A stretch of DNA of 25,570 bases. It comes from JBGVSA01 sp041807905. GTDB taxonomy: Bacteria; Pseudomonadota; Gammaproteobacteria; Burkholderiales; Rhodocyclaceae. Location: assembly GCF_041807905.1 (NCBI RefSeq), contig NZ_JBGVSA010000038.1:1-25570 (forward strand), read 5' to 3'. Each line of letters starts with the position of its first letter. The first letter of the stretch is position 1. The notes beneath the pieces are model-generated. The model worked only from the letters and a program-made list of their open reading frames with translations. It was not told the origin of the DNA and ran no database searches. The translations under genes were made by a program, and so were the position numbers. Shown in pieces: positions 6,423 to 14,367 of the stretch.

Positions 6423-7634
6423 GTGCGAGATAGGTCAAGAGGTTGCGTCTACTGCGGGCAAGAAGGGTCCTACAGTGATGAGCACGTTATTCCCGCAGGC
6501 CTTGGAGCAGGAAACGCTTTCGTCCTGAAAGACTTAGTCTGCGTTGGCTGCAACAACACTTTCTCGAAGCTTGAAACGCTGGTTCTCCGAAGTGGTCAAC
6601 TGGCGTTTGCCAGGGTGGCGGCCCAGCCGCACGGCCGGGATCGGGGAACGAAGACCACATCGCCGACGATTCAGCGCGCAACGATCAATATCATCGATGA
6701 GACTGGCAGAGCGCGCGAAGCCATTCTTCACTACGGCCTCGCGCCGGAAATCCTGCCGCACATTTCGTCGCGACCGGATCTCCATCTAGACATGGGCGGC
6801 AGTGACCTCGCTAAGGTCCAACGGCTCCTTCACCGGCTGAGCGATCTCTTGGTGGACCACGTGTCACTGAATCGCAAAGACTCATCGCAGGGAGCCCCTT
6901 ATACCTTCACGATCCTAGAATTTCGAGACGGTCAGTATTCAGTCGTGGGAGAGGGATGTGCGGAGCGGCCAGGTGAGGCCGTTCTTTGGCTTGAGCATCT
7001 TCAGGATGGAGATCTACCTGCCGTAATTGAGCGCAATGAGAACAGCATCGCGGTCAAGGTCTCAGGCGGGGATGCGACCGCGGCCGCAAACCTACTCTCC
7101 GCCGTGCGTGCCAATATCCCTTCCTTCGCGGCGGGACTTGCGGGCCAGACAACACTGATCCAGATTGACCAGCCAACTGTGAGCGTGCGAATGCTGGCGG
7201 TACCACCTACCGCATATACGCGTTTTCTCGCCAAGATTGGGTTCAACATGCTTGTCCATCACTACGGAGCAGGCTTGGCACGCGCTCGCGAGTTCGATGC
7301 CGTTTGCATGGCGATCCTAAACGACGCCGAACTTCGATGGGACCTCCCGCAAACCACGCAGCTTGCAGAGTGCCTGAGGCGGGTGCTCGACGGGCGGCAC
7401 TGGCTGACCGTCTGGCCCACTGAGGTCGGACTTGGCCTGTTTTGTAGCCTCTATGCCGGTCCTGTCACGTCCGTCGCTTTGAGCACGGAGTTGCCTTCTG
7501 GCTTCCCGAATGAACCGATTTTCTATGTGGTTGACTACGTCTCTCACGAAGCTCGCCGGATGAGTACCATCGACATCGCGATCGAGGCACAGCGGAAGGG
7601 AATCGCGATGCCCCAGGCAGGCGGCGCTGGTTAA
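6423..7634 (+). CDS. HNH endonuclease-like protein with zinc-type Cys pairs
   Basis: The frame opens at GTG 6378, but its first nine codons are an IS end. GTG 6423, with GGAG six bases upstream (6413-6416), is the better start and gives about 403 residues. Right at the N-terminus are the Cys pair CVYC, then DEHVIP (His as metal ligand/general base), then CVGCNN. This Cx2C...DEH..P...Cx2CN layout is the HNH_5-type nuclease pattern. The remaining 340 residues carry no other motif I recognise and may recognise the target. HNH proteins of this design occur in defence and mobile elements; neighbours here are orphan genes, so a defence role is only inferred. Nuclease activity is likely because all ligands are present. 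Confidence 0.7.
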   Translation: MRDRSRGCVYCGQEGSYSDEHVIPAGLGAGNAFVLKDLVCVGCNNTFSKLETLVLRSGQLAFARVAAQPHGRDRGTKTTSPTIQRATINIIDETGRAREAILHYGLAPEILPHISSRPDLHLDMGGSDLAKVQRLLHRLSDLLVDHVSLNRKDSSQGAPYTFTILEFRDGQYSVVGEGCAERPGEAVLWLEHLQDGDLPAVIERNENSIAVKVSGGDATAAANLLSAVRANIPSFAAGLAGQTTLIQIDQPTVSVRMLAVPPTAYTRFLAKIGFNMLVHHYGAGLARAREFDAVCMAILNDAELRWDLPQTTQLAECLRRVLDGRHWLTVWPTEVGLGLFCSLYAGPVTSVALSTELPSGFPNEPIFYVVDYVSHEARRMSTIDIAIEAQRKGIAMPQAGGAG

Positions 7635-7708
7635 AGAGTTTTTGATCGCTTTTGGTTCCCTACGCTTCGCTCCGGCTGCCCCTCACTTCTACGTTAGACA
7701 TTACCGAT

Positions 7709-8593
7709 ATGAGCTACGACCTGTACTTCAAACCTCGAAGCGGTTCCTTCAGTGAAGAACTCTTTTACGCCTACTTCTGCGAAAGGCCAAACTACAAATG
7801 CGAGGGATCTCAGGCGTGGTACGGCAATGAAGATACTGGGGTCTATTTCGTGTTTGAACTTCAGGCAGCGCAACTGCCAGAAGAAGATGACGATGAGCCG
7901 CTTGAGCATTTTCCTATCGCACTAAACATCAACTACCTGCGGCCGAGTTACTTCATTTTCGAAGCAGAGCCTGAGGTAACTGCGTTTGTCAAACACTTCG
8001 ATCTTCTCGTCTCAGACCCCCAAATGGAAGGCATGGGTGACGGGGAATACAACGCAGAAAAGCTCTTGTCCGGATGGAATTGCGGAAACGAATTCGGATA
8101 CACATCCGTTCTGAGAGATGAAAACAATAGAAGCCGCATTTCTCACCTTCCCGCCGAACAGCTTCACAACGCGTGGCGGTGGAACTGGACACGCACTCAG
8201 GTACAGGCACGTGTTGGCGAGTCAAAATTCGTGCCCCGCATCATGTTTATGAACCTGGGCGGATCAACCGTAACAGCAGCTGTCTGGCCTGATGGCATTC
8301 CTGTGGTCGTTACACGCGTTGACTATCTTTGCGTCCCCCGCAAAGAACTCGCACCTACAAAGTTCTTCCGTAAGAAGGAAGACACAACATTCGTTGCATG
8401 GGATGAGGCGCTTCCAGTTCTGCTTAAGCACGGGACGCAGAGCAGAGATGGCTCAATCAGTTTGAATTACATGACACCACCTCCAGATGTGGTGAAATTT
8501 GTTCAGTCACTTCCTGTGGAAAATAGAGCTGTCGCAGGCTTATCTGCAGACAGGGTGCTGGATCGAGAGATCTATGAGCGCAGCATTGTCTAG
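7709..8593 (+). CDS. Hypothetical cytosolic protein (opening MSYDLYF)
   Basis: A 294-residue protein. I chose ATG 7709 because MSYDLYFKPRSGSFSE followed by WYGNEDTGVYFVFEL is a typical opening for a family of uncharacterised cytosolic proteins starting MSYDL. The longer frame from 7652 adds unconvincing residues. The protein is acidic in the first half (PEEDDDEPLEHFP) and richer in aromatic and basic residues later. There is no signal peptide, membrane segment or catalytic motif. It stands alone between the HNH gene and a small gene at 8879. Proteins of this kind are often found among immunity-type genes, but no function can be assigned. Confidence 0.65.
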   Translation: MSYDLYFKPRSGSFSEELFYAYFCERPNYKCEGSQAWYGNEDTGVYFVFELQAAQLPEEDDDEPLEHFPIALNINYLRPSYFIFEAEPEVTAFVKHFDLLVSDPQMEGMGDGEYNAEKLLSGWNCGNEFGYTSVLRDENNRSRISHLPAEQLHNAWRWNWTRTQVQARVGESKFVPRIMFMNLGGSTVTAAVWPDGIPVVVTRVDYLCVPRKELAPTKFFRKKEDTTFVAWDEALPVLLKHGTQSRDGSISLNYMTPPPDVVKFVQSLPVENRAVAGLSADRVLDREIYERSIV

Positions 8594-8878
8594 CCACTCC
8601 GTCGAGAGGGGCCCCGTACAAGCTGCGCTTGTAGGTCCCTTCGTGGCTTCGCCGCTACGGCGGCCGCTCGCGTCAAACGTTGATCCACCGGTTGAATCCG
8701 CACCGAATTGCCGTCGGCGAGGTGCCGCACCGGGGCGACTGCTCCAGTCCGATAGCGGCCCTTGAGTCGCCCACGGACCGACCGGCAGCAGTGGTTCGGA
8801 AGCGGACATCGACTAGTCGTTACGACAGACTTTGATCTGTCTGCCAAGATCGACATCAACCCAAAGGAATCCGACCGC
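8594..8878. other. Intergenic stretch with several GC-rich hairpins
   Basis: About 285 bases with no convincing gene. TACAAGC-TGC-GCTTGTA (about 8617-8633), flanked by GGGGCC and GGTCCC, makes a strong hairpin shortly after the stop at 8593 and could end the upstream transcript. A second GC stem, CCGC-TAC-GGCGG, follows around 8650-8662. Upstream codons in frame with the next gene (TTDFDLSAKIDINP) look protein-like, so that gene may once have been longer. Confidence 0.4.
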
Positions 8879-9181
8879 ATGGCCTTGGGGGATTCACTTC
8901 GAAGCAGCGGTTGGCCATGGCCGCCATGGTTCTTTCTGTCCCCGTGGAAAATGGGGGGATTGCCATTGCCTCTAGACCTAGATCAATTCAAAGGCATGCC
9001 GCATTCCCATCCTGCCAGACTGTCGGCACCATCAGCATGGTGGCAATGGGATGACGCAGGCGCATTCGACCTCCATTTTCTGAACTTCAAGACTTGCGGC
9101 TGTACGTCAATAGACGAAGCCAAGGCCGTAGCGCCAGAGTTGGCCAGGACGGTTCTTATACGTCTACAAGCGACCGTGTGA
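8879..9181 (+). CDS. Small hypothetical protein, Trp/Pro-rich N-terminus
   Basis: ATG 8879 has AAGGA ten bases upstream. The 100-residue product begins MALGDSLRSSGWPWPPWFFL and continues with PLPLDLDQFKGMPHSHPARL, a WWQWDDAGAFDLHFLNFK segment and a helical end (SIDEAKAVAPELARTVLIRL). The frame is open back to 8762, with the segment TTDFDLSAKIDINPKESDR just before the chosen Met, so a longer form cannot be excluded. No family is recognised. It is followed after 11 bases by the ankyrin gene's signal-peptide start at 9193. Confidence 0.45.
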   Translation: MALGDSLRSSGWPWPPWFFLSPWKMGGLPLPLDLDQFKGMPHSHPARLSAPSAWWQWDDAGAFDLHFLNFKTCGCTSIDEAKAVAPELARTVLIRLQATV

Positions 9182-9271
9182 TAGAGGAAGCGATGACAAG
9201 CGCAGGTGTCTGGCGGTATCTCAAATGGCAGAGGATGCTGTGTTCAGTAGCCGCATTGCTGATGCTGAGCA

Positions 9272-10144
9272 ATGCAGCCTGCGAGGGCAGAGTGGGACCT
9301 GACGCCTGCGAAAGTGTTTCCAGACTCCCAGTTGGCTGCGTTGGCCGATGCGGCAGCCCGGGGGGATGTGGCAGAGGTGGATCAACTAATTCGCTCGGGC
9401 GTGCCGGTGGACGGCCTGGGCGACAAATTGGCGACGCCGCTACTGTTCGCACTCCTGGCGAACAATCCTGTTGGAGTAGAAGCCTTGCTCAAGCGAGGGG
9501 CAGATCCTAATCACAGAATCGACGGGCAAGGGCTGGTCGGCGGCTTTCCGATCATTCTTTATCTGGCCGGGACAGAGCGTGGCAACGCTTTACTGGAATT
9601 GATGCTCAAGTATGGGGCAAATCCAGATACCCGCTACCCGCCGTCATTGAACGATGCACCAGAGAAGCGTTATGAGGGAGACAGCCTGCTGATTCGCTCT
9701 GTGATGAGCCTCCAGGACGTCAAGACAATCGTCAAGTACGGAGCGGACATCAACTGGCAACCGCATGATGAATCGACTACGTCGACCGGGGGTGCCCCAG
9801 CAGTGGTGGAGGCTGCGGGGCTCGGACAATTTGCCGTAGTCGAATATCTAGTTGAGCACGGTGCGCGGGATCTGGATGCAGTGGCGCACACACTGCAAGC
9901 GCGCGCATGGACCGAACAGTCTTTGTCGCGCCGCTTGAAAATCTTGGCGATGGTGCGGGCGCGGGGCGGGAAGATTTATTCAGGGTACAAGCCTGTCCTG
10001 CGTAATGAAATTACTCTCTATCAGCCTAACGGCACGCCAGCAGATTGGATCAGTCCCGGGTTTTACAGGCCAGAGGCGAATGCGTCGGAAAAGCCCGTTG
10101 TCATTTCCGATTGGTGGCTGAAGCGGGCTGGGCTGGAACGTTGA
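9272..10144 (+). CDS. Ankyrin-repeat envelope protein, signal peptide separated by a frameshift
   Basis: The 290-codon frame carries ankyrin repeats: LAALADAAARGDVAEVDQLI, PLLFALLANNPVGVEALLKR with GADPNHR, and GNALLELMLKYGANPDTRYP, then a degenerate C-terminal region. The ATG at 9272 has no ribosome site. Upstream, ATG 9193 behind GAGGAAGC begins a convincing signal peptide (KWQRMLCSVAALLMLSNAAC), but it is in another frame. Shifting one base near 9280-9290 would join it to AEWDLTPAKVFPD and the repeats. The gene is therefore a frameshifted exported ankyrin protein, or the sequence has an error. Ankyrin lipoproteins of this size often serve as periplasmic immunity partners of secreted phospholipases; that role here is inferred from type only. 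The next gene begins 5 bases after the stop. Confidence 0.65.
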   Translation: MQPARAEWDLTPAKVFPDSQLAALADAAARGDVAEVDQLIRSGVPVDGLGDKLATPLLFALLANNPVGVEALLKRGADPNHRIDGQGLVGGFPIILYLAGTERGNALLELMLKYGANPDTRYPPSLNDAPEKRYEGDSLLIRSVMSLQDVKTIVKYGADINWQPHDESTTSTGGAPAVVEAAGLGQFAVVEYLVEHGARDLDAVAHTLQARAWTEQSLSRRLKILAMVRARGGKIYSGYKPVLRNEITLYQPNGTPADWISPGFYRPEANASEKPVVISDWWLKRAGLER

Positions 10145-10149
10145 TCAAA

Positions 10150-10740
10150 ATGCCACTTAGATTAGTAGTTGGCTGTTTCCTCTCCGTTGCCCTGGGAGCG
10201 TGCGTGTACTCGATACCGCCAAGGCCGTGGTACGAAGGTGATCGGGATTGGCCTAGCATCTCACGACCTCAGATCTCCAGAGGAGACAAGCGACAGATCA
10301 TTGAGGTTCTGCACGGCATCCACTATGCCGACAATTCTGAGCTCTGGATACGAGTATTGGTACTCAATCCCGTAGACCGATCAGACAAGTTCCCTGTACT
10401 TCTCTCAACGGAAGGAATGTACATAGAAAAGGAAAATGGTGCGCGAATCACACCGGCTCGACACTTCTACGTCACTGACTCGCGCTCGCCGGCAATTCCG
10501 AAAAATAACATCTATGGTGATCGTCTTTTTTTTGGAAAAGTACCGGATGCTCCTGCCCAGGAAACGATGAATGTCAATGGCAACGCTGTATTTGTACGCT
10601 TCCTCACAGAGCCGCTATCGGAGAACTCTCGATGGGTTCTGCACTTGGGTAGTCTGACAATTGGTGACACCCAAATCCCCATTGCTGACAGGACAATTGT
10701 GCTCAGAGAGAGACAGTGGCGCATGCGTCCTGTCCAATGA
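10150..10740 (+). CDS. Lipoprotein, function unknown
   Basis: A 196-residue protein from ATG 10150, five bases after the ankyrin stop, so the two are probably co-transcribed. MPLRLVVGCFLSVALGAC is a lipoprotein signal with lipobox LGAC (Cys18). Then come Pro/Trp/Asp-rich residues (PPRPWYEGDRDWP) and a beta-rich domain (ELWIRVLVLNPVDRSDKFPV, AVFVRFLTEPLSENSRWVLH) that looks immunoglobulin-like or C2-like. No catalytic residues stand out. It shares its direction and envelope address with both ankyrin lipoproteins around it. A terminator follows at 10783. Confidence 0.65.
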   Translation: MPLRLVVGCFLSVALGACVYSIPPRPWYEGDRDWPSISRPQISRGDKRQIIEVLHGIHYADNSELWIRVLVLNPVDRSDKFPVLLSTEGMYIEKENGARITPARHFYVTDSRSPAIPKNNIYGDRLFFGKVPDAPAQETMNVNGNAVFVRFLTEPLSENSRWVLHLGSLTIGDTQIPIADRTIVLRERQWRMRPVQ

Positions 10741-10782
10741 TGGTTGCGCGCGTCCTGCGTGCAGTTGACGAAACCAGAAACG

Positions 10783-10808
10783 ACAAACCCGCCAAGAGGC
10801 GGGTTTGT
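10783..10808 (+). terminator. Strong intrinsic terminator-type hairpin
   Basis: ACAAACCCGCC (10783-10793) and GGCGGGTTTGT (10798-10808) pair perfectly over 11 bp around an AAGA loop, 42 bases after the lipoprotein stop. The 3' arm itself carries GGGTTTGT. This almost certainly ends the ankyrin-lipoprotein transcript, and the symmetry may let it work from both strands. Confidence 0.75.
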
Positions 10809-11051
10809 GCTGAATGAGGGAGGCCCTGCATGGCAGGGCCACAACGAACCTAGTGTCATCACCAGTATGGGAGCTGGGAGAGGCCTGCGAGCGGATTGCA
10901 CCAGGATTGTCAGATGATTCAAAGTGACGACGCATGAACTGGGGATTGGGTACGTTGGTATCGTCAAGCAGCTTTTTCATGGGGTTGCCATGCACGGTTT
11001 GGATTATGTGATGCGCGGCATGTTGATCAACGAAACTAAGAGGCCCTAAGG
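10809..11051. other. Intergenic stretch with a second hairpin, no gene recognised
   Basis: With the terminator just before it, about 310 bases separate the lipoprotein and the second ankyrin gene. GGCCCTGC-ATG-GCAGGGCC (10822-10840) is a perfect 8-bp stem of unknown use. A leftward frame here reads AAHHIIQTVHGNP, which resembles an AHH nuclease fragment, but that frame runs straight through the terminator and into the neighbouring gene, so I do not call it. The promoter of the gene at 11052 should lie in this stretch. Confidence 0.4.
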
Positions 11052-11864
11052 ATGCGAGCAAGTGCAGCGCTGTTAGCGATGTCACTCACGTTCGGATGCA
11101 CTGGACTGGTGAACGGCATGGGCGCGGAAGAACTCATCTTTGAGAAGTCCCCATATGTTGAAGCCGCCAAGGCGGTCGAGCAGGGTAATGTAGCCACGCT
11201 TGAAAAGCTCATCAAACAAGGCATAGACGTTAACTACGAAGGCAGGGAAACCAAAACGCCCTGGGGCAAGGACACGGTAACCCTGCTCTTGTGGGCGACG
11301 CTCTCGGAGAGCGCGAAAGGTGCTGAAGCATTGCTCAAGGCCGGTGCCGATCCGAACAAGGCCACGCGCGGCGGGATGGTGCCGCTCATGATCGCCTCGG
11401 CGCTCAAGAGCGATGATCTCTTCGAGCTGCTGCTGATTCGCTATAACGCCGATCCAAACAAAGTGCTGCAAATCCGCCCTCGAAAAACGCCGCTCATGAT
11501 TCTGCTACAAGAGAGAAAAAATCTCGGCGAGAAGCGCTTTGAGCGCGCTGAGACGCTCATCAAGCACGGCGCCGACGTTAACTTGGATGTTGACCGTGGA
11601 AAAACGGCGTTTGTTGACTTCGCAATACAGGAAGATTGGCGTGGCGTCTATTGGTTGCTTGATCACGCTGCCAACTATGAGGCGCGAAACAGTATAGGGG
11701 CAACCATGATGTGCTTTCTGCGGGATAGCTACAGCGTGAACTCGCTTGCTCCTTCCGAAGCCTTCACCTACCGTGACAAAGTCCGCGACTGGCTGCTCGC
11801 TCACGGTGTTGCCCGCTCCCGTCTCGATCCCTCACTGCACCCCAGCGCAAAGTGCGACGATTGA
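11052..11864 (+). CDS. Ankyrin-repeat lipoprotein
   Basis: A 270-residue protein from ATG 11052, with TAAGG just upstream. The signal MRASAALLAMSLTFGC ends in lipobox LTFGC (Cys16). Five or so ankyrin units follow: residues about 33-60 (PYVEAAKAVEQGNVATLEKL...GIDVNY), 72-105 (LLWATLSESAKGAEALLKAG, ADPNKA), 110-140 (PLMIASALKSDDLFELLLIR...ADPNK), 145-180 (TPLMILLQ...AETLIKHGADVNLD) and 183-215 (AFVDFAIQEDWRGVYWLLDH). It is a diverged relative of the ankyrin gene at 9272 and is intact. Periplasmic protein binding is likely. Immunity to a type VI secreted lipase is a known role for such proteins but is unproven here, as no effector gene is visible. Confidence 0.75.
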   Translation: MRASAALLAMSLTFGCTGLVNGMGAEELIFEKSPYVEAAKAVEQGNVATLEKLIKQGIDVNYEGRETKTPWGKDTVTLLLWATLSESAKGAEALLKAGADPNKATRGGMVPLMIASALKSDDLFELLLIRYNADPNKVLQIRPRKTPLMILLQERKNLGEKRFERAETLIKHGADVNLDVDRGKTAFVDFAIQEDWRGVYWLLDHAANYEARNSIGATMMCFLRDSYSVNSLAPSEAFTYRDKVRDWLLAHGVARSRLDPSLHPSAKCDD

Positions 11865-12073
11865 CGGAGTATTCGGAGTCTCCAGGTCAAGTCCCAAAGC
11901 GCATGATCTGCAAGGTAATCCTCATATGCTCCTGTACGAAGCCCCTTGCCCAATGAGGCAGATCGGCCAGAAGCGGACAATCTGGCGCGGTGCCACAAAG
12001 CGGCCATGCGCCCTCGTGGTGTGCAGCCGAAGGTGGCTGAAGAGCCGCCCCCGATTAATTCAAGCGTAAAGCG

Positions 12074-12388
12074 ATGTCACTCGACAACGACCATGCGATC
12101 CGGAAGAGCCTGCCGTGGTATCGAACGTCTTTCGTCTTCGTCCTTCTTGGCCTCCAGACGTTCGCGGCCGGCATGCCATTACTCGGCCTAATTGCGATGC
12201 TGCTCGCTGCAGTGAACCTCAAGAACGACGATTGGTATAGACATAGATGGCCGTGGTTTGTTTTGCTACTGCTGCTATCCGCTGCTGTTGCAGCGCTGGC
12301 TACAGTAGTGATCGCCAACGCCAATCCGGACACAACCGTGCCTACCTATCAGCTATACATAACCCAGTATTATGCGAATGGCATATGA
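12074..12388 (+). CDS. Small membrane protein, two to three transmembrane helices
   Basis: A 104-residue protein from ATG 12074. The ribosome site is weak (TAAAGCG). Hydrophobic segments lie at about residues 17-46 (YRTSFVFVLLGLQTFAAGMP and on) and 60-83 (WPWFVLLLLLSAAVAALATV), and the C-terminus is polar. Its last 17 bases overlap the start of the next gene, so the pair is probably translationally coupled and the products may interact in the membrane. No family is recognised. Confidence 0.55.
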   Translation: MSLDNDHAIRKSLPWYRTSFVFVLLGLQTFAAGMPLLGLIAMLLAAVNLKNDDWYRHRWPWFVLLLLLSAAVAALATVVIANANPDTTVPTYQLYITQYYANGI

Positions 12389-12908
12389 GCTGTTTTTAAA
12401 AGACTTTACGACATACCAGACGCCCACAAAATTTGTGCGCGTCTTCGATGTTGTCCGCGTCGATCCGCCGCTGTTGGCACGGAACCGCGAAGTCAAGACG
12501 CTGTTCAGCTTTGAAGATGACATAGGCCGGCACATTGGCCTTTCTGTTGCCGGGCTCCCGCGCTTGGAGCCTGGAATGCGAGTTATTGCATTGCTTTCGC
12601 GTGAGAACGACTGGCAAAGCTTGATTGGGTGGCTGGATCTCGATACGGGCGAAATCGCCGGCATCGACTCTTGGAATATTGGCTGCGCACTTGTGATGTG
12701 CTTGGGAGCGGTCGGCGTACTGCTGATGATCGTGTTTACGTCTGATTGGTCATCGCTCAAAAGCATCGCCTTTTGGGCATGGAGCTGTATCACCGGCGCG
12801 GGCTTCCTTGTGTGGGCAGCCGCGTATTTGCGCCGACTGTTGATGGCCCGGAGTGCTCTTCGAGGCCTCGCCGCTGTGGCGGCCCCTCTCGTCAACCGTC
12901 AGGGTTGA
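12372..12908 (+). CDS. Membrane protein with N-terminal soluble domain
   Basis: A 178-residue protein from ATG 12372 (a second Met is at 12378), overlapping the preceding gene by 17 bases. The first 110 residues form a soluble domain (TKFVRVFDVVRVDPPLLARN, RVIALLSRENDWQSLIGWLD). Two membrane helices follow at about 112-132 (IGCALVMCLGAVGVLLMIVF) and 140-160 (SIAFWAWSCITGAGFLVWAA). It ends basic. The layout recalls uncharacterised membrane proteins found beside type VI secretion effectors, but I cannot assign a family. Translational coupling with 12074 suggests a joint function. Confidence 0.6.
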   Translation: MRMAYELFLKDFTTYQTPTKFVRVFDVVRVDPPLLARNREVKTLFSFEDDIGRHIGLSVAGLPRLEPGMRVIALLSRENDWQSLIGWLDLDTGEIAGIDSWNIGCALVMCLGAVGVLLMIVFTSDWSSLKSIAFWAWSCITGAGFLVWAAAYLRRLLMARSALRGLAAVAAPLVNRQG

Positions 12909-12909
12909 A

Positions 12910-13059
12910 ATGCTAGAGCTTCTTGAGTTCGCTCTTGGCCATGCAATGGGAAAGCTCCTCCTAGCGGGCGTTTTAGCTCTCCCGGCGCTGGCTTTGGTCG
13001 GCTATTTTGGAGTCCTTCCAAGAGGGGGACACAAGGACGGGCAACATACAAAAAAGTGA
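12910..13059 (+). CDS. Very small membrane peptide (49 residues)
   Basis: The gene starts one base after the preceding stop, at ATG 12910 (TTGAAATG). It encodes MLELLEFALGHAMGKLLLAG, followed by a hydrophobic run (VLALPALALVGYFG) and a polar tail (PRGGHKDGQHTKK). It has one transmembrane helix. The tight spacing argues that it is the third gene of the 12074-12372 group. It could be a small accessory subunit or the truncated start of a larger membrane protein. A hairpin begins at its stop codon. Confidence 0.4.
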   Translation: MLELLEFALGHAMGKLLLAGVLALPALALVGYFGVLPRGGHKDGQHTKK

Positions 13060-13099
13060 GGTGCCCCGCTGGCGTGCCAACATGGTGAGCGAGGCACCT
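13059..13099 (+). terminator. Hairpin at the end of the small membrane gene group
   Basis: AGGTGCC (13059-13065) pairs with GGCACCT (13093-13099). The stem starts at the last base of the stop codon and ends in TT. The 27-base loop makes this weaker than a classic terminator. It is the only symmetry in the 200-base gap before the convergent gene at 13265. Confidence 0.3.
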
Positions 13100-13264
13100 T
13101 CGTCGCGCGTTCGACGCTCGAAGATGGCAAGCGTGCCTTGCTGGTCACAAAGATCAATCCGTATCGCCGGCGTGAGCTTTCTTGCATGGGCTGCCGCGTC
13201 TGTGCGCCAAACGCTGCCAGAAAGTTACTGCGTGGAATGCGCCGCTGTGGTCACGTGACGATGA

Positions 13265-13591
13265 CTAGGAGCGTTCAACTTTCGTCGTGACCGAAAACCC
13301 ACTTTCTGTGACAGTCACGGTAAATCCTTGCCGCCTGGCCAACTCAGTGAGAATGTTCCTGACGAACCAATCTTGGGTTGCCGTATCTGGATGCGGACGG
13401 ATCAACCGGTCGAGCAACGCGGTCTTGCTCGCCTTCGCCCAATCGTAGTTGTCCTCGCACTCGGGCATATGCTCGCGCGATCGCCGCTTTCTCTCCGCTG
13501 GCGTCATCGCGTTACCCTTCAACGGCCGACCTCGCCGTTTTGGCGCACCAGGCAACATTTCACTAGTTTTGTGATCGGCGTCGTCGATCAT
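13265..13591 (-). CDS. Small RGRP-motif protein of a mobile element, possible DNA-binding regulator
   Basis: A 108-residue leftward protein. ATG at 13591 has AGGA about eight bases upstream. Residues 19-40 (RRGRPLKGNAMTPAERKRRS) combine an AT-hook-like RGRP with a basic stretch. The same pattern occurs in small proteins encoded beside replication genes of integrative elements, to my recollection. The middle (DWAKASKTALLDRLIR) and end (ILTELARRQGFTVTVTESGF) look folded. It shares strand with the replication and AlpA-like genes further right, so it probably belongs to the same element and may control its replication or expression. Confidence 0.6.
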   Translation of the reverse strand: MIDDADHKTSEMLPGAPKRRGRPLKGNAMTPAERKRRSREHMPECEDNYDWAKASKTALLDRLIRPHPDTATQDWFVRNILTELARRQGFTVTVTESGFSVTTKVERS

Positions 13592-14039
13592 CGCGCATGT
13601 CCTATCCGTTGGCGGGGGATGGCCGACTCTAGCCCCGCCGGTCTACGCCGCAATCCAAGCATGCACTGTGTGTCCCTAGGCCTCAGATGGGCGGGCCATT
13701 TTCCTTTCAAACAGGTGACATGGATCCGACGGCCGTTGTCACGGTCCCTGACTGGTTCAGGTGCACTCCCACCGATGATGCACCACACCCCTGCGCGCGC
13801 CGTTGCGACCCCGCCGCGCCCTCGCGCTTCTTCGATTGATTTCTGTGCACCTGACGCATGATCGCTATGGCCCGTGTGGCATGGTAGTGGTCGCCGTGAA
13901 GCACGAAGCCAATGTTGTGCACTTTGAGGCAGCCAAGGCGTGATGTTTACGTGCAAGCAGGGTTCCCGACGCAAAAGGCGACGAGTGGAATCGTGGTGGA
14001 TATCAGTGTGCTGTGTACGCTTGGGCCAGCGACAGGTTC
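13592..14039. other. Degraded stretch between element genes, no sure gene
   Basis: About 450 bases. A leftward frame from GTG 13922 to 13707 (71 codons, HNIGFVLHGDHYHATRAIAI then MRQVHRNQ) has protein-like composition at its start but no ribosome site and a poor second half, so it is at best a relic. The longer leftward frame over 13588-14070 looks like a shadow. I see no promoter or repeat that I would defend. Confidence 0.3.
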
Positions 14040-14225
14040 TGGGCGTTACGTGTCCCATTGCTGACCTCAAAACTGCGGCTCATGTCGGACAACACCGTAC
14101 GTTCAGCCCTTCGGAGACTGGGCTATGGCAATGAAGAAATGACGGGACATGGTCTTCGCGCCATGGCCCGTACGATTCTGGATGAGGGGCTTGGGGAGTG
14201 TGTGAATCTGGAGTACCGAGCCTAA
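14040..14225 (+). pseudogene. C-terminal remnant of a P4-type tyrosine integrase
   Basis: The frame around 14050-14200 reads PLLTSKLRLMSDNTVRSALR, RLGYGNEEMTGHGLRAMART, ILDEGLG. This is the C-terminal catalytic block of P4-family tyrosine recombinases, with the H-x-L-R box (HGLRAMART). GRYV, the family's preceding strand, appears in another frame at about 14041, so a frameshift lies at about 14050. Homology ends after LDEGLG and the catalytic tyrosine segment is absent. The N-terminal and central domains are gone. It is a dead fragment, showing that an integrative element once inserted here. The start and end given are approximate. Confidence 0.75.
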
Positions 14226-14367
14226 GACGGAGCGTGATCCTGTCGTACTACTGCTTTCGTGCGCTGCGTCAGCCCGCGGTGGTGTTGATCATTGTTCCGT
14301 GTCAATCTGATTTCTCTCTCGAAAAAAATAATCTACGTTCGTCGTCAATCAAAATTAGGAGGCGGAC

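Noticed and set aside
7692..8690. Integron-like attC features: GTTAGAC at about 7693, and GTCTAGC with a structured, GC-rich 100-base stretch after the gene ending at 8593
   Set aside because: Only half sites are present, the arms do not pair as attC arms should, no regular attC follows the other genes, and no integron integrase is in the window.
10615..11085. Leftward frame containing AAHHIIQTVHGNP, resembling an AHH nuclease fragment
   Set aside because: The frame runs through a strong terminator and into the antisense of a convincing lipoprotein gene; the rest lacks protein character.
13007..13258. Rightward frame whose end (VSFLAWAAASVRQ) resembles the membrane helix of the gene at 12372
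   Set aside because: No ribosome site, poor composition in the first half, and the resemblance is limited to a few hydrophobic residues; at most a relic.
13588..14070. 160-codon leftward frame rich in Arg and His
   Set aside because: Typical GC-rich shadow: no ribosome site, no domain, and it overlaps the integrase remnant.
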